A stretch of DNA of 64,000 nucleotides from Glycine soja (taxonomy: Eukaryota; Streptophyta; Magnoliopsida; Fabales; Fabaceae): the NCBI RefSeq assembly GCF_004193775.1, contig NC_041009.1, positions 44,943,534 through 45,007,533 of the forward strand, read 5' to 3'. The stretch's first letter is position 1. Every line of letters begins with the position of its first letter. Made by a program: the position numbers and the translations under genes. Shown here one piece after another: positions 35,466 through 47,499 of this stretch. The notes below the pieces were generated by a model that was not told where the DNA came from, searched no databases, and saw only the letters and a program-made list of their open reading frames with translations.

Positions 35466-38218
35466 TTTGATATTATGTCACTTGTTGAAGAATATTTCAG
35501 TAGAGCTAGCCTACATGTTTTGGATGAGCATTCCTAAACACCTGAGTGTTCTTCTAGACATCAAATCATCAATGAACTTGAAAGTACTCAAACTCAAAGC
35601 AGAAATTGATTATTCTGTTAACTGAAATGTTGTTTCTGAAATTGCTTATGACAATTTTATTAGTCTCATACCATTTTTAATCGATGCATAGCTACATGAA
35701 CAAAAATAAAAGCTTAATTTTCACAAGCACCAAATTGATTTTTGCTTAAAAGACAAACGTTTGAGTGACATTTTTCATTGGTTGAATCAGGGAAAGGATA
35801 TGAGCAAAATTGGCACAGTATATATGACTACCTAAATCCATCAAGAATTTCATCTTGCCTGAAGAAGTTGCATGAGTCAGTCTACTTGCTTAGGCTTGAA
35901 GCCTTGAATTTTATAAGTAAAATAGTTTACAGGATAAAAAAATGGCTAATGCACATAATTGTCTAGTCGAATTTGCAATGTGTTTACAATTTGTTCCTTA
36001 ATATGCAATATAGAATCTATATGTTAGAAGTAGTTTATTGGAAAAATTTATCACTTGTCATGGATTTTTGGACATTTAGAATTTACTACATTCATTTATT
36101 TATTGTTATATAACTTTGGTTTGAAACTTTTAAATTGATAGGATAGGATTGGCGATTTGTTATATTTAGGCTATTTTACTTGGATGCTGAATATAATAAG
36201 TGCCTTTTGTGCTATAACACTTTCAGTTTAGCCAATAAAATGCTCTTTTAGATAAGTTATCATGAGAAATTTTTTATAAATTAAATTATGGATAACTTAA
36301 TTAATCATAAGTTAATTTTAATTTTGCTTAAAAAAAGTTAATTTTAATATATAGAAAAACTCATTTCACTTTCTTTTATTCTTCTAAAAGCGTTTATAAA
36401 AAAAATTAATCCAAACATATCCAAAATGACAACCCATAACAACTCAATACACAAAGATAACAACAAAGATAACAACCGTATAATATAATGCCATTATTCC
36501 ATATTAGAATATGATTTTAGGTTGCAGCAAATGTTGAAGACTGAAGTAACCACCTTATAAAGCCAGCAAGGAAACGTAGAACATAATCTTTAGTGCCATT
36601 GTCAAGAAATAACACGAGAAAAATAGACTTTTTTCTGGAATTTGTCAATGCAAGATCTGTATCCCTTAATTGGATTAAAACATTTAAATCAATTGTCATT
36701 TTCAATATTTTATCGGTGAAGAAAGTTCATTTAAGAACTCGAAAATCACATTTGTTGTGTCCCTACCATTTGCAGAACAACAAAAAGTCATGGATGAGAC
36801 ATGTTTTAAATACTCAATCCACGTGTTCTTGCCCAAATCCACCTATCAACATCAAAATAGACTAGTGACTAGTAACAATTTAGTAAGGTTATAATATATT
36901 GCATATGCAATGCGAAACATGCGTGATCCTTTGCAAAAGGCAAAAAAAAAAAAACCAAAGGATTTTAATAACCAAATATATACAACATTAGGTTAGTTTA
37001 TTCAAATTATAAAGTACTAATATAATTAAGCTAAAAGTTGAAAATTCCTAGTAAAGTAACGATAAAATCCTAATTACTTGTTGAACATGTTAATTATTAC
37101 CAATTATGTTCTGATAATACTACTTTTACTTTAATTAGCAGAATCAAAGTAATACTTCTGTGAAGGAATGTTGATGAACGAAAAAAAAATTAAAAAAGGA
37201 CTTGTCATCTGACTAGATCTAGGAATGAAATGACAAAGAAATAGGCAATTATATCTTTCTTGTTGCGATTGTTTCTTCCTTCCCCGTAATTGTTTATGTA
37301 TTCATGCAATATTTTAATTCACCAACTTTCCCCATAATTATTGACCTTTCCAGGACTCAATCATTTTTTTAAAGGAATCATGAACACAAATTAAACAATG
37401 AAGCTATTACATGTTTAAGAGATGGTCATTAAACTTGTGCTTGATTAGTGCTGCAACAAATAATTTGACCACCTTCTTAAATGGTTCGATTATCATATTA
37501 TTATTGCGTCATGTGTAACTGTGCTGATCATACTTAATCATGCACCGACACACATGTGGGCTGCATTGAGGAATCATAATTTAATTTGCTTAATACAAAA
37601 ATAAATTATTTTCTCCACTTTTAATTTTACATTTTAAACTCTTAAACTTTTTTTACTTAAGAAATTACAGTCAAAACAGTAGTTAATAAGCTTAAACCAC
37701 AGCTAAATTAAGAAAGATATTGGAAGAAATCCGACACTTTTGTTTGCTTTGACCTAAATTTAAGAGAAACTAATTAGTGATACCAGCAAAGTCTAGATGA
37801 GCAAATATAAAGTTATAAAAATGTAAAATTTATATTACCCTAAATATAGTTTAACCATTTATATCCGGTTTTGTGGATAAAATTAACTTATGTCAATTTG
37901 GCCTGATGACAATTTAATGTGTTGTTACTAGGCTACAATTAATATTTCTAACTTAATCCATCACATATTGAATATTTCTCTTTTCTTGAAACATAAGCCA
38001 TGGTTTCTTCTTTTCCCTCTGAACACAAATACTTTGGAATTATTAAGAAGAAAGAACAAGAGAATCCCCCAAGTAAATGTAGAGTGAACACAACCACGAA
38101 TCACGTTTCCAACCAAAAACCAAATCATGTATGAAAATGAACAACACACAGTATAAGGAAAGAAAATTGTCGGTGGTGCAAGTTATAGCAACGTCACATG
38201 CTCCACTGCATCCGCCGT
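35466..38218. other. Intergenic, no gene supported
   Basis: Includes the 3' UTR of the MATH gene. Short frames at 35778-35966, 36517-36705 and 36593-36865 show no domain or codon pattern I recognise. Confidence 0.45.
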
Positions 38219-38227
38219 CCACGTGGC
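38219..38227. promoter_or_regulatory. Orphan G-box (CCACGTGGC)
   Basis: A full palindromic G-box core in a locally GC-richer stretch (about 38180-38300) with no gene on either side within 2 kb. Binding site type for bZIP/bHLH factors. Function here is unknown. Confidence 0.45.
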
Positions 38228-40540
38228 ATCTCCTACACCGTTCAATCCAGCCTGGCCTAAAAACACCCAACCTTAATTCGTACGACCACCACCACTCTAC
38301 TTTGAGTCTTCAACAATATCCCCTTTATTCGCATTATTTACAAACACTGCCATTAGTCATCAACGGTTGATTTTCACCCGTACATCACCAGGTTTTCATT
38401 GGTCAATGATCAACGACATAGCTTTGACGGTCATGATTACATCATAAACTACAAGTACTCGTACTCAATCATTTTTACTTTACGAAACACGCACCAAAAG
38501 TGCAAACTTTCCCCTTTACAGCGAGTGATTATGACATTCTGTGCTTGTGATATGGTCTACGTTGTATGGTATAAATGCCCTTTCTTTATTCAAATTTATA
38601 TTTATATTTATTTTTTTAAGCATCATGAAATTTATATTTGCTCGAGTGTTCGATAACCGGTGACATGCACAGCATAAATATTGTTTCTGAATATTTTTTT
38701 TATAAGATATTTTAAATATTATTCAAATTCATGTTTGAAATTATTTATAGTTATATTTTTATTTTAATCATGAATGATAAGCATAATACTCTTTTCAATC
38801 TCTATTATAAACAATCAAAATATATTTTTTTAATCTAAAATATTAAGTAAAAGTTGGATTTTTTTTACCCAAATAATACAAGTGAGAGATTTTTTAAATC
38901 AATGATACAAATTACTCTAGTAAGTGAGAAATTAGTTCCCCAAATTGGTTTCTCACATTTTTTTATATGTTTAGAAATCTTTTTGAATTGAATGTAACTT
39001 TTAAACATTTTTCACATAAAACAAACCAATAACATTAAGAATGATTGATGAAATTATTGCTTTGATGTCTTTGAATATGTGAAATTATTGTGCAAACTAG
39101 TTGTTATTATTTTTTTTTATAATAAACTTATAATTCATCATTTGAATTCTGTTTTACTTTTTTTAAAGATTTTTCTACTTTAATCGTATTGGTCCGGATG
39201 TTTATTTAAGTTTTTTTTTCTTCTACTTTAATCATGCAAAATAGCACTATCTCCATAATTTTTTTTAAATGAAAATAAATGAAACTATTGTATGATTGAA
39301 ATATATTTTTCTAGAGTGGATTTTCATTTTCTTTTCATTTCCATTTTTTACAAAAATATTTTAATCTTTCTATAAAAAATTAAAATTAGTTTGTAAGCTA
39401 ATAAAATTTATATTTAATTCACAATTTATATTTATGGGATTACACTACCATACGCTTAATAAAGCATCGTAAATATAAACAAAATAACACAAAAGGTCAC
39501 CTCCTTAAGTTATTTATCTAAGTCTTTCTTTTTCCTCTTCAATTTAGATAAATTTCGTTTTATCTTTTTTTTTTTTTTGGGTAAGCTTAGTTTCAAATTA
39601 TACCACCTATTCTAAATATTTCATTGATTAATTACTTTTTTTTATAAAAGAAATACTTTTTGATAAAAATAGATTAGAAGTGTTTTCTTTAAAATAAATT
39701 AACTCAAAATGAATTTCTATATAGAATTGACAACACGACGAAAAGTTTGGAAATAATTTTAAACAAAAAATATTAATATAAAAATATCTAATAACATATG
39801 AAAAATAAAATTTTATTTTTTATAAATTAATAGAAAAACTAATAAAATTAAAACAAGTAAAAAACAATTAAAAAAATCGGTTCCCTGATTTCATTGCTGG
39901 ATTTTAAAAATTAGCAGATTTTAAAAAATAAAACAAATGGATGTTTAGAAATCGGTTCTCAAGAAACGATTTCTAAACATATACTAAAAAAATGTAATTA
40001 AAGGAAGTAAAAAGAATACTAGGTGAGAAATTAATTTGAGATGAATCAATTTCACTTGCTATAATAATTTCTATTTAAATAATTTTTTACTTTTATTATT
40101 TGAATAATTTTTTAATTTTTTTATTATTTGAGTAAGAAGATATAAAAGTTGACTAATTTCATCTTTATTTTAATGAGACTAGTTTTAAAATCTCTTGGAT
40201 CAATGATTTTTATTATTATGATTCATATGAAATTTTAATGAATGATAATTTATAAAAAAAAACTTATTTTTATTTTAAGATTAAATAATTTAATGAAATT
40301 AATTAATTTTTTAATAATATAAAATCATTTTTTTCTTATAAGGAAGGGAGAGTAAAGTATAACATTTTTTAGTTATTAATTTTTTTGTTAGTTGATTATA
40401 GTATTTTTTATTATAAATTTTAATTAAATTAAAAAATATTTTCCACATGTTAAAATATACCAATGAGGAACAATAGTTAAAACACGTAACTAATCAATAA
40501 CTAATGTTATTCTTTGTTCCGCGAAAGAAGAAAGAACTGC
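38228..40540. other. AT-rich intergenic stretch with a foldback
   Basis: Very AT-rich. A perfect 14-bp inverted repeat, ATGTTTAGAAATCG (39941-39954) and CGATTTCTAAACAT (39967-39980), has a 12-base loop. Related sequence near 38853-38960 and 40020-40140 (ATTATTTG(G/A)GTAA in opposite orientations) suggests a degraded inverted-repeat transposon of about 1.3 kb around it. No gene. Confidence 0.4.
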
Positions 40541-40546
40541 TAAAGT

Positions 40547-40632
40547 CACGTGACATCCTCCAGCGGCTTCTTCCTTACACCAACCGGAATCTTCTAGAAC
40601 CTTCCACCCATTCTCCACATTAAATATATATT
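40547..40632 (+). promoter_or_regulatory. Heat-shock-promoter-like motif cluster
   Basis: GGAATCTTCTAGAACCTTCC (40586-40605) holds four perfect alternating GAA/TTC units, a canonical heat shock element. A CACGTG core lies 34 bp before it (40547-40552) and a TATATAT box about 20 bp after it (near 40626). No HSP frame follows; the next gene is the FLA, whose ATG is 1.1 kb downstream. Confidence 0.5.
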
Positions 40633-41151
40633 CTTTTCAACTTTCAAACACATTTGTAACTAATAAAATTTACATTTTATTCAACATATTATAAATAGTT
40701 AGTTATAAATTTATATAAATCTTACCACTCATTCACTCAATCAAATAAATAAATCAACTGGATCGTACTTGTTTGATTAAAAAATAGGTATTAATTATTA
40801 TAAATTATTTATACACGTCTTTAATTTATATAGATAAAAAAGATCTTATTCCACAATCCATCAATGATTTTATAATTTTAATTGTTAATAAAAAATTGTA
40901 AAAAAATATAATGGAAAGTGTGTACTAAAAAGTATCTTAAAATAAATATTATTTCATAATTTAAAACTTTCATATTTCAACTAACTAGTAAATTTTTTGT
41001 CTTCGAAATATATGTTAATATCTAGAGTCATAATTTTTTTTTGTTTTATAGATTATTGTTATTCTTTAAATACTTGTAACAACTTTCCTTTTTAAAAAAT
41101 AATTTGTTGTTTCTGAAACAATTATAAAATGTCAATGTAACATTTTTTAAA

Positions 41152-41393
41152 GGGTTAAGTGTATTTTTTTTCTAACAGTTTAATGTTTTTTTTATTGTAA
41201 TTTTTTTATTTCTTATAACTTATATTTATTTTATTTTTTATACTATTAATATATGTTATTAAATGAAATGAGATGTCATTATCTATCACCTCCACACAAA
41301 ATTCAATGTTATCATTAATTTAAAACAAATATAATTTACACAAACTAAAACAATAAATAACATATATACAAGACCAAAACATATTTAAGTTGT
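41152..41393. repeat. Short inverted-repeat element upstream of FLA
   Basis: The left end GGGTTAAGTGTATTTTTTTT is imperfectly inverted relative to the right end ACCAAAACATATTTAAGTTG. It is the same end type as at 11548, 22363 and 52316. Confidence 0.4.
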
Positions 41394-41732
41394 TTCAAAT
41401 TAAATATTAAAATAAAATAAATACTTTAATATTAATTTATTCAACTCTCTCGATCTTTTAAGAAAATAGCATAATCTCATACTTTTACCACGTTCCTTAA
41501 ATTCAAATATTTTTTGTCCAGTATACCAAATACATGAATATTGTAAGAATGAGTAATGAGTCTTGTTCCTCTCTCCAATGGCAGAAACCGTAATAATCTG
41601 AAATCCGAAGCCTCATTTCCTTGACCCCTCTTATTAGTACCTCCCCTGTTTCCTTTCCTTCATTCTTCACTGTCCTCTCTCGCCGCCAGATCTCAGACAC
41701 ACACTCTCACTCTCTCTCCCTCACCTTCCATA

Positions 41733-42980
41733 ATGCAGCTCCTCCGGCCACTGCTCGCGGCGGCGCTGCTCCTCCTCGCCACCCTCTCCGACGCGCACAA
41801 CATCACCAGCATCCTCGCAAAGCACCCCGAGCTCTCCACCTTCAACCACTACCTCACCCTCACCCACCTCGCCCCCGAAATCAACGGCAAAACCACCATC
41901 ACCGTCTGCGCCGTCGACAACGCCGCCATGTCGGACCTTCTCTCGAAGCACCCCTCCATCTACACCGTCAAGAACGTCCTCTCCCTCCACGTCCTCCTCG
42001 ACTACTTCGGCGCCAAGAAGCTCCACCAGATCACCAACGGCACCGCCCTCGCCGCCACAATGTACCAAGCCACCGGCACCGCCCCCGGATCCGCCGGCTT
42101 CGTCAACATCACCGACCTCCACGGCGGAAAAGTCGCATTCGCCCCTGAAAACAACGACGGCACACTCTCCTCAACGTTCGTCAAATCGGTGGAAGAAATC
42201 CCTTACAACATCTCCGTAATTCAGATCAGTAAGGTTCTCCCCTCTGCCGCAGCGGAAGCCCCTGCACCCGCACCCACCCAACAAAACCTCACCAACATTA
42301 TGTCAAAACACGGTTGCAAAGTCTTCGCCGACACTCTCTCTGCTCAACCCGACGCTCTCAACACCTTCAATGACAACCTCGACGGTGGCTTAACCGTCTT
42401 TTGCCCCCTCGACGACGCGTTTAAAGCCTTTCTCCCCAAATTCAAAAACCTAACAAAATCTGGTAAGGCCGCGCTTCTTGAATTCCACGCTGTTCCGGTT
42501 TACCAGTCCAAAGCTACTCTCAAATCCAATAACGGACTTCAGAACACTCTCGCCACTGATGGCGCCAACAAGTTTGACTTCACCGTTCAAAACGACGGTG
42601 AAGATGTTACTCTGAAGACGAAGCTTACAACTGCCAAGATCACCGACACTTTGATTGATGAACAGCCGCTTGCGATTTTTGCTATTAATAAGGTGCTTCA
42701 GCCTAAGGAGTTATTTAAGGGTGAGGCGGAGGCTCCGGCGCCGGCGCCGGAGCCTTCTGCCGCCGACGCTCCTGCGCCGGCGAAGAAGGGGAAGAAGAAG
42801 AAGAAGGCGGCTGATGCGCCGGCGGATGATTCTGATGCTCCTGCTGATTCTCCCGATGACGCTGCCGATGTGACCGCCGATGATAGTAACGACGCCGTTA
42901 GACGTAACGGCGGGAGGTACGGTGGTGGTGTTGTTGCCTTGGTTTTGAGTTTGGTTTTTGGGTTACCGTTAATGCTTTGA
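41733..42980 (+). CDS. FLA2: Fasciclin-like arabinogalactan protein, FLA2 type
   Basis: Intronless, 415 aa. Signal peptide about 1-21 (ends SDA|HNIT). The first FAS1 domain (about 22-170) has H1-like TITVCAVDNAAM and H2-like LSLHVLLDYFGAKKLHQIT. A short AGP stretch AEAPAPAP (about 174-182) follows. The second FAS1 domain (about 186-330) has GLTVFCPLDDAFKAF and LLEFHAVPVYQ. Then an Ala/Pro and Lys-rich AGP region and a C-terminal hydrophobic GPI-signal tail. Two FAS1 domains between AGP regions match Arabidopsis FLA1/FLA2. Wording around the domains (ILAKHPE, LHQIT, NKFDFTVQNDGEDVTL) favours FLA2. Known role: cell-surface adhesion/wall protein. N-glycosylation sites (NIT, NGT, NIS, NLT) are present. 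G+C is high at the 5' end and falls along the gene. Confidence 0.92.
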   Translation: MQLLRPLLAAALLLLATLSDAHNITSILAKHPELSTFNHYLTLTHLAPEINGKTTITVCAVDNAAMSDLLSKHPSIYTVKNVLSLHVLLDYFGAKKLHQITNGTALAATMYQATGTAPGSAGFVNITDLHGGKVAFAPENNDGTLSSTFVKSVEEIPYNISVIQISKVLPSAAAEAPAPAPTQQNLTNIMSKHGCKVFADTLSAQPDALNTFNDNLDGGLTVFCPLDDAFKAFLPKFKNLTKSGKAALLEFHAVPVYQSKATLKSNNGLQNTLATDGANKFDFTVQNDGEDVTLKTKLTTAKITDTLIDEQPLAIFAINKVLQPKELFKGEAEAPAPAPEPSAADAPAPAKKGKKKKKAADAPADDSDAPADSPDDAADVTADDSNDAVRRNGGRYGGGVVALVLSLVFGLPLML

Positions 42981-44984
42981 TGTGAGTTAATTAAAAAAAA
43001 AAAAAGAGTTTAGGGTTTTTTTTCAAGGGGGATTCGAAGTGATATTCCTTTTTTTTTTTCTGTGTTTTTTAATATTTTTATTTGATTATTGTCGTATTTG
43101 ATAATGTTGTGTAATTTTGCTGGTGGTGAGAGAGAGCGGGAATTGATACACTGATGTGAATGTTTTTATAATGTAAACAATTTGTTTAATTTCCTCCAAT
43201 GAGCGTTAATTAGAGATCTGTTATGGTAATGTAGATCTTAAATTTTTATTTGTTGTCTCTTACAACATGTGAAAACAGTGTTTGCATTTCTGTTAGAAGA
43301 CATTTGTTGTGTTGTGATGCAAGATTTTAGGGTGTATGCACTTTGCAGTTTTGAATCTCATAATAAAAAAATTAATTTTAAAAGATAAATTTATTAGTAT
43401 TTAATAAAATGAGTCAAAGGACTAGACCATCTTAATCCTCTTCCAATTATTGTTTGTACTACTTAGTTACAGTTGAGTGTTTTTAGGTTTTGGTAGGGAT
43501 TAGATGAAATCATTTGAAATTGACTGAATCAAAGAGTGAAGCCGACACCTAACATTGTAGGCATAAATTCACTACTACTAGTTGTTTTGTAGGCATAAAT
43601 TCACTACTGTATGGTTGTTTTGTCCAGAAGTTGGACACTTGTTAGAATTAATGTGTTCTGTAATGTTGTCGACAAGGACAAAGGGTGGATCCTTTGGCTC
43701 TGCTTGTTTTTTTTTTTTTTTTTGTCTTGATCAGTGTTTGGTGCTGCATTTAAATTGGTTGTAGTGGCTTGTGGTTATTGTTTTTGAATTTAAACGTTTT
43801 CATAGAGTTAAGCAAAGAAAATGAAGCATGCGGATAAGGTTTATAGATTCAGAACTAGTAATGAACAAATCAATTTACGGGATAGTTTGTTAGTTTAACT
43901 GGAAACTAGGTTATGTAAAAAAAAAAAAAGGAAACTGGGTTGCTTTCATTATTATTTATTTCTGTCATTTCATAAAAGTTCATTTTATATATTATAATAT
44001 TAAATATGTTTGTACTACTACATAACTGGAAATATATTGTTTTTTGTTCTTGTTATTTTCTTTTCCGTAACTTTGATTTTTTGGTCTTCTGTCTTTAATT
44101 CTTGTCGTGACGGTAGGTATTAAAATAAAAAAATGTTATAGTTATATTTTGCAACTAGTGTATTATATATATAGGAACACGAAACATGTTATGAGGACTA
44201 ATGAATATTGTAAGAATAATTTTTTTTACGAGAATTAAAAATAAAAATCACTTCACTTACAGTAACTTCTATTTTTATATTTTCTAACACTTTTACTTAT
44301 ATTTATTTGGTCACTGGTTTTCTTTTCTTTTGATGACAAATTTCAAAAGTTTTCAAAGGTACTCTTAGTCACAATTTAAAATCCACGAGTTCCAATTGGC
44401 TAAGGAATTTCAATCGTTAACCAGTTTCCTTCTCACCAGGGAAGGTAATTTCTAACACACTACTGTGAAGAAAATGTAATCGTTGTGCTGCAATTTCTCT
44501 ACCAAAATTTGTAACACTGGAGTCATTCATAAATTCAGTGGTACATGTATTTATTCATTCATGACGATTTATGGGTTTAGACAATCTGCAAGGCAAAATA
44601 TAACCACTATAAACAACAACAAAAAAGAAAAGAAAGCATCATGCTTATTTTTGTCAAGATGTGTTACTAGTGCTTCTTATTTCAAATTAAACAGAAAAAT
44701 GTTTAAGATGTAATGTATCATACAGTGAAAGCATACAAACTGGTGAGGTTATTGCCACTAATACTAGTCAATAAAGTTGCTTTGTTTGCTAAGAAGTAAG
44801 CACACAGTGAGTGACTGAGTGTGGTGGCCAGAACCAGAAATGGTAAGTTACTCGTGCGCTTTACTCCTTTTGCAAGTCCCACGCTGGTCCTCACATCTCA
44901 TGAGGACTACTTCTATATATAAATTGGAATCGGCTTTAAAGTACAAGTCACGACCCACGCAGCTACTCACTTACTGAGTGCAGT
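42981..44984. other. Intergenic, FLA 3' region
   Basis: FLA 3' UTR, then AT-rich DNA. A TATA-like CTATATATAAAT near 44911 lies just before the MITE, and CCAGAAATG|GTAAGT near 44839 resembles an exon end, but no reading frame supports a gene. Confidence 0.4.
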
Positions 44985-45571
44985 TAGGGGTGGGAATAGG
45001 TCAGGCTGGCCTACAGGAGCCTACGACCTGACCTACATAAAGTCTGACCTGGAATTTAATTAAAAGGCTAGGCTCAGGTTTTTATAAAAGTCTATTTAAT
45101 TAAATAGGTTAGATTTAGGCTTATTAAAAAGCCTTATAAGCCTGATAGGCCGGCCTATATATATATTTATATTATTTTTTGGATATAATTAATATTTTTT
45201 TTTAAACTAGCAGATTTCATTCCTATAATTAAGTAAAACTATTATCAAATTACGTTTTTATACAAATCATATCTTATCATATCCAATTACGTTCTTATAC
45301 AAAAATTATATCCTATCATATTTACGTTCCTATGCAAAAATCATATCATTTTTCTATCACGTTTCCTTTTTTTAATTCTCCTATTACGTTCCTAAATAAA
45401 AGATTTATTGTAAAAAGACAATCAGGCCAGACCAGACTTTTAAAAAGGTCAGGCCGAGCCAAAATAAAAGTCTTTGATAGGCTATAGGCCAGGCTTAGGC
45501 CTGAAAGATTCATCGTAGACTAGGCTCAGACCTTTCAAAGCCTGGCCTGGCCTGACCTATTTCCACTCCTA
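44985..45571. mobile_element. hAT-type MITE with 8-bp target-site duplication
   Basis: 587 bp. Terminal inverted repeats: TAGGGGTGGGAATAGGTCAG at the left and its inverse TAGGAGTGGAAATAGGTCAG at the right (2 mismatches over 22 bp, with GGCCTG-rich subterminal repeats inside). Flanks AGTGCAGT (44977-44984) and AGTGGAGT (45572-45579) are an 8-bp duplication with one change. TIR start TAGGGGTGG and 8-bp duplication are hAT hallmarks. No coding capacity. Confidence 0.85.
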
Positions 45572-46942
45572 AGTGGAGTGTGAATTATTCTTTGGCTGTT
45601 TTACTAATCAGTATTCTGTACCCTCTGCAATGTGCTTCCTGCTATCAGTGGCATACGAGTAATTTTTTAAGGTATCTCTCTTTAGAGTGGCTCCACAATC
45701 CAATCTCAATCTTTGTTCATTGCTAATTGTTAATTGTAGATGCTAATTAGTCACTAGAGGGGTAGTTTCTGATGCATTTTTAATAAAGGACGCGTTCTAG
45801 TATTAAGATTATATTACTAATCAAAACATGGAGAAAGGTTTGTAATTTGTTAGATCCTTATGTAATAAAGTGACAATTGAGTACTTAGAGGATAGTTTCC
45901 CTTCGCAACAGAGGGTTTTTTCCCTCTTGGAATAAACTAGCTTCTCATAAGGTGTGAGTTTGTCATGACATCATAATTTATCTCGAGAAATAAATAATAG
46001 GTGGTCCAGTCCAACATTAATTGCATTCGGTGGCCTAGCTCCGGACAATCATGGGCTTCTTGTTTCTTCCCTCTTCTCCCAGATGCAGAAACTACTCTTT
46101 TACTCACCGGATTCACATACATAAAGAAAAATGTTTTGCCCTCAAACACTTGTCATTGTGTAAGGATCCTGAGGCCATTTTGGTCGTTAGCTAGGACACA
46201 TCCAATAAACTTTGCCTTCTCATCAACCAGGGTTATATTTTTTCCTTTCCCTCAGTAGAATTTTATGTGAAGGATTGTATGAACATTTTCAATTCTAAAG
46301 AGAAAAATTGAGTTTAATGGGTATAACATCAAAATTGAGTTTAATGGTTACCAAGCTTTTAACAAAAGGTCTACCACTACAATTTTATAGTTATAACATC
46401 AATTTTTTTAGGTATCTAATCTCAACTATAAATTGTGTTAGATCGACAATTAGTCTCAAAACTGACTTAAAAGATCAAAACATATGAAAATAAGTCAAAT
46501 AAGAGTTAAGGTTCTAATTATGGTGATTAGAAGAAAAAAAATCTCATTGATTAACTCTAATAGTTGAATTCGATTCTTATAAATAAAAAGATTACAACTA
46601 TAGCTGCATCAATCACATTTATTTATAATTTAATTATAAATTTCACAATATCAAGAAACACAATTATATATAATCCCAATTTCAACCCCAACATCAAGAT
46701 TTTTGAGTCAACATCAATTTAAAATCTTGATGGTTATTGAACAAAGAGCAAGAACCTTCCTAAGAAAAACACTTATAATTAATACGGAGCTGCACCAAAA
46801 CGTTGAATATTACAATATAATTTATACAGGTATTGACAACCTGATATGATATTATTACACATGATATTGATATCCAGTTTAAAATGATCACTACTTGTCC
46901 TAGACTTGACAATGATAATAATTAAATGAACACCAACAAAAT
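45572..46942. other. Intergenic, no gene seen
   Basis: Overlapping small frames on both strands near 45937-46258 have no recognisable domain. The part next to 46942 is the 3' UTR of the minus-strand Pro-rich protein gene. Confidence 0.45.
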
Positions 46943-47392
46943 TCAGAAGAGGAAAATAAAGGAAGAGCAAAGCATCATGAGTGGAACTACAACTTGAAGA
47001 AGCATTGAAGCCGAGCGTTGGCCTTCACCATAGGGCACAGGAGTGTAAGGATTTGGAGGAGAAAAAACATAAGGATCTGGAGGGGTGCAGCACTGAACAC
47101 CTGCAGCAGGAGGGCACTTGCTAGGGTCTTTCTCTTTCTCTTTTGGTGGTGGTGGTGCTCCATATATAGAGTAACCATAAGGTGTAGGGGATTGTGGTGG
47201 TGGTGGAGCAACATAAGGAAGTGGGGGTGAGGGTTGTTGTTGACAAGGGTATTCACATTTGGAACAATTCAGACATGTTATTGGGGTTTGAGTGACATCA
47301 TCTGCTGAAGCTTTAAAGGCAAAATTGGATAGTGCAAACCATATGGTGGTAAGAACTAGAAGAAACTTTGTTGGAAACATTTGTTTTTCCAT
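46943..47392 (-). CDS. Small Pro-rich secreted, probably GPI-anchored protein
   Basis: Intronless, 149 aa. Signal peptide about 1-30 (cut near KASA|DDV). The mature part has a Cys cluster (CLNCSKCEYPC), two extensin-like tracts (SPPLPYVAPPPPQSP and YGAPPPPKEKEKD), a second Cys group (KCPPAAGVQCC), and Tyr/Pro-rich PPNPYTPVPYG. It ends in a hydrophobic tail (MLLQVVVPLMMLCSSFIFLF) suitable for GPI attachment. Similar short Cys/Pro-rich wall proteins are annotated as leucine-rich-repeat extensin-like or proline-rich proteins in legumes, but no LRR is present. A TATATAT stands about 75-90 bp upstream (near 47470). Function unknown, cell-wall location inferred. Confidence 0.75.
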   Translation of the reverse strand: MEKQMFPTKFLLVLTTIWFALSNFAFKASADDVTQTPITCLNCSKCEYPCQQQPSPPLPYVAPPPPQSPTPYGYSIYGAPPPPKEKEKDPSKCPPAAGVQCCTPPDPYVFSPPNPYTPVPYGEGQRSASMLLQVVVPLMMLCSSFIFLF

Positions 47393-47499
47393 TGAGTTAA
47401 TTGTTTCTCCTTAATTTCTAACTAGAGAAAGAAAGGTTTAGAAGAACATTGCTGATCTTACAGACACATATATAATAAGATATATATGAATATCAGCAG

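Noticed and set aside
36517..36865. Overlapping plus and minus frames as a small gene
   Set aside because: No recognisable motif and no plausible splice partners.
38131..38370. 79-codon frame in the G-box island
   Set aside because: No signal, domain or codon pattern. More likely promoter-type DNA.
41621..42873. Arg/His/Pro-rich alternative frames over the FLA gene
   Set aside because: Composition shadows of a GC-rich coding region with strong third-position bias.
44839..44850. Exon end CCAGAAATG|GTAAGT suggesting a gene start near 44.8 kb
   Set aside because: No downstream exon or reading frame. The hAT MITE follows at once.
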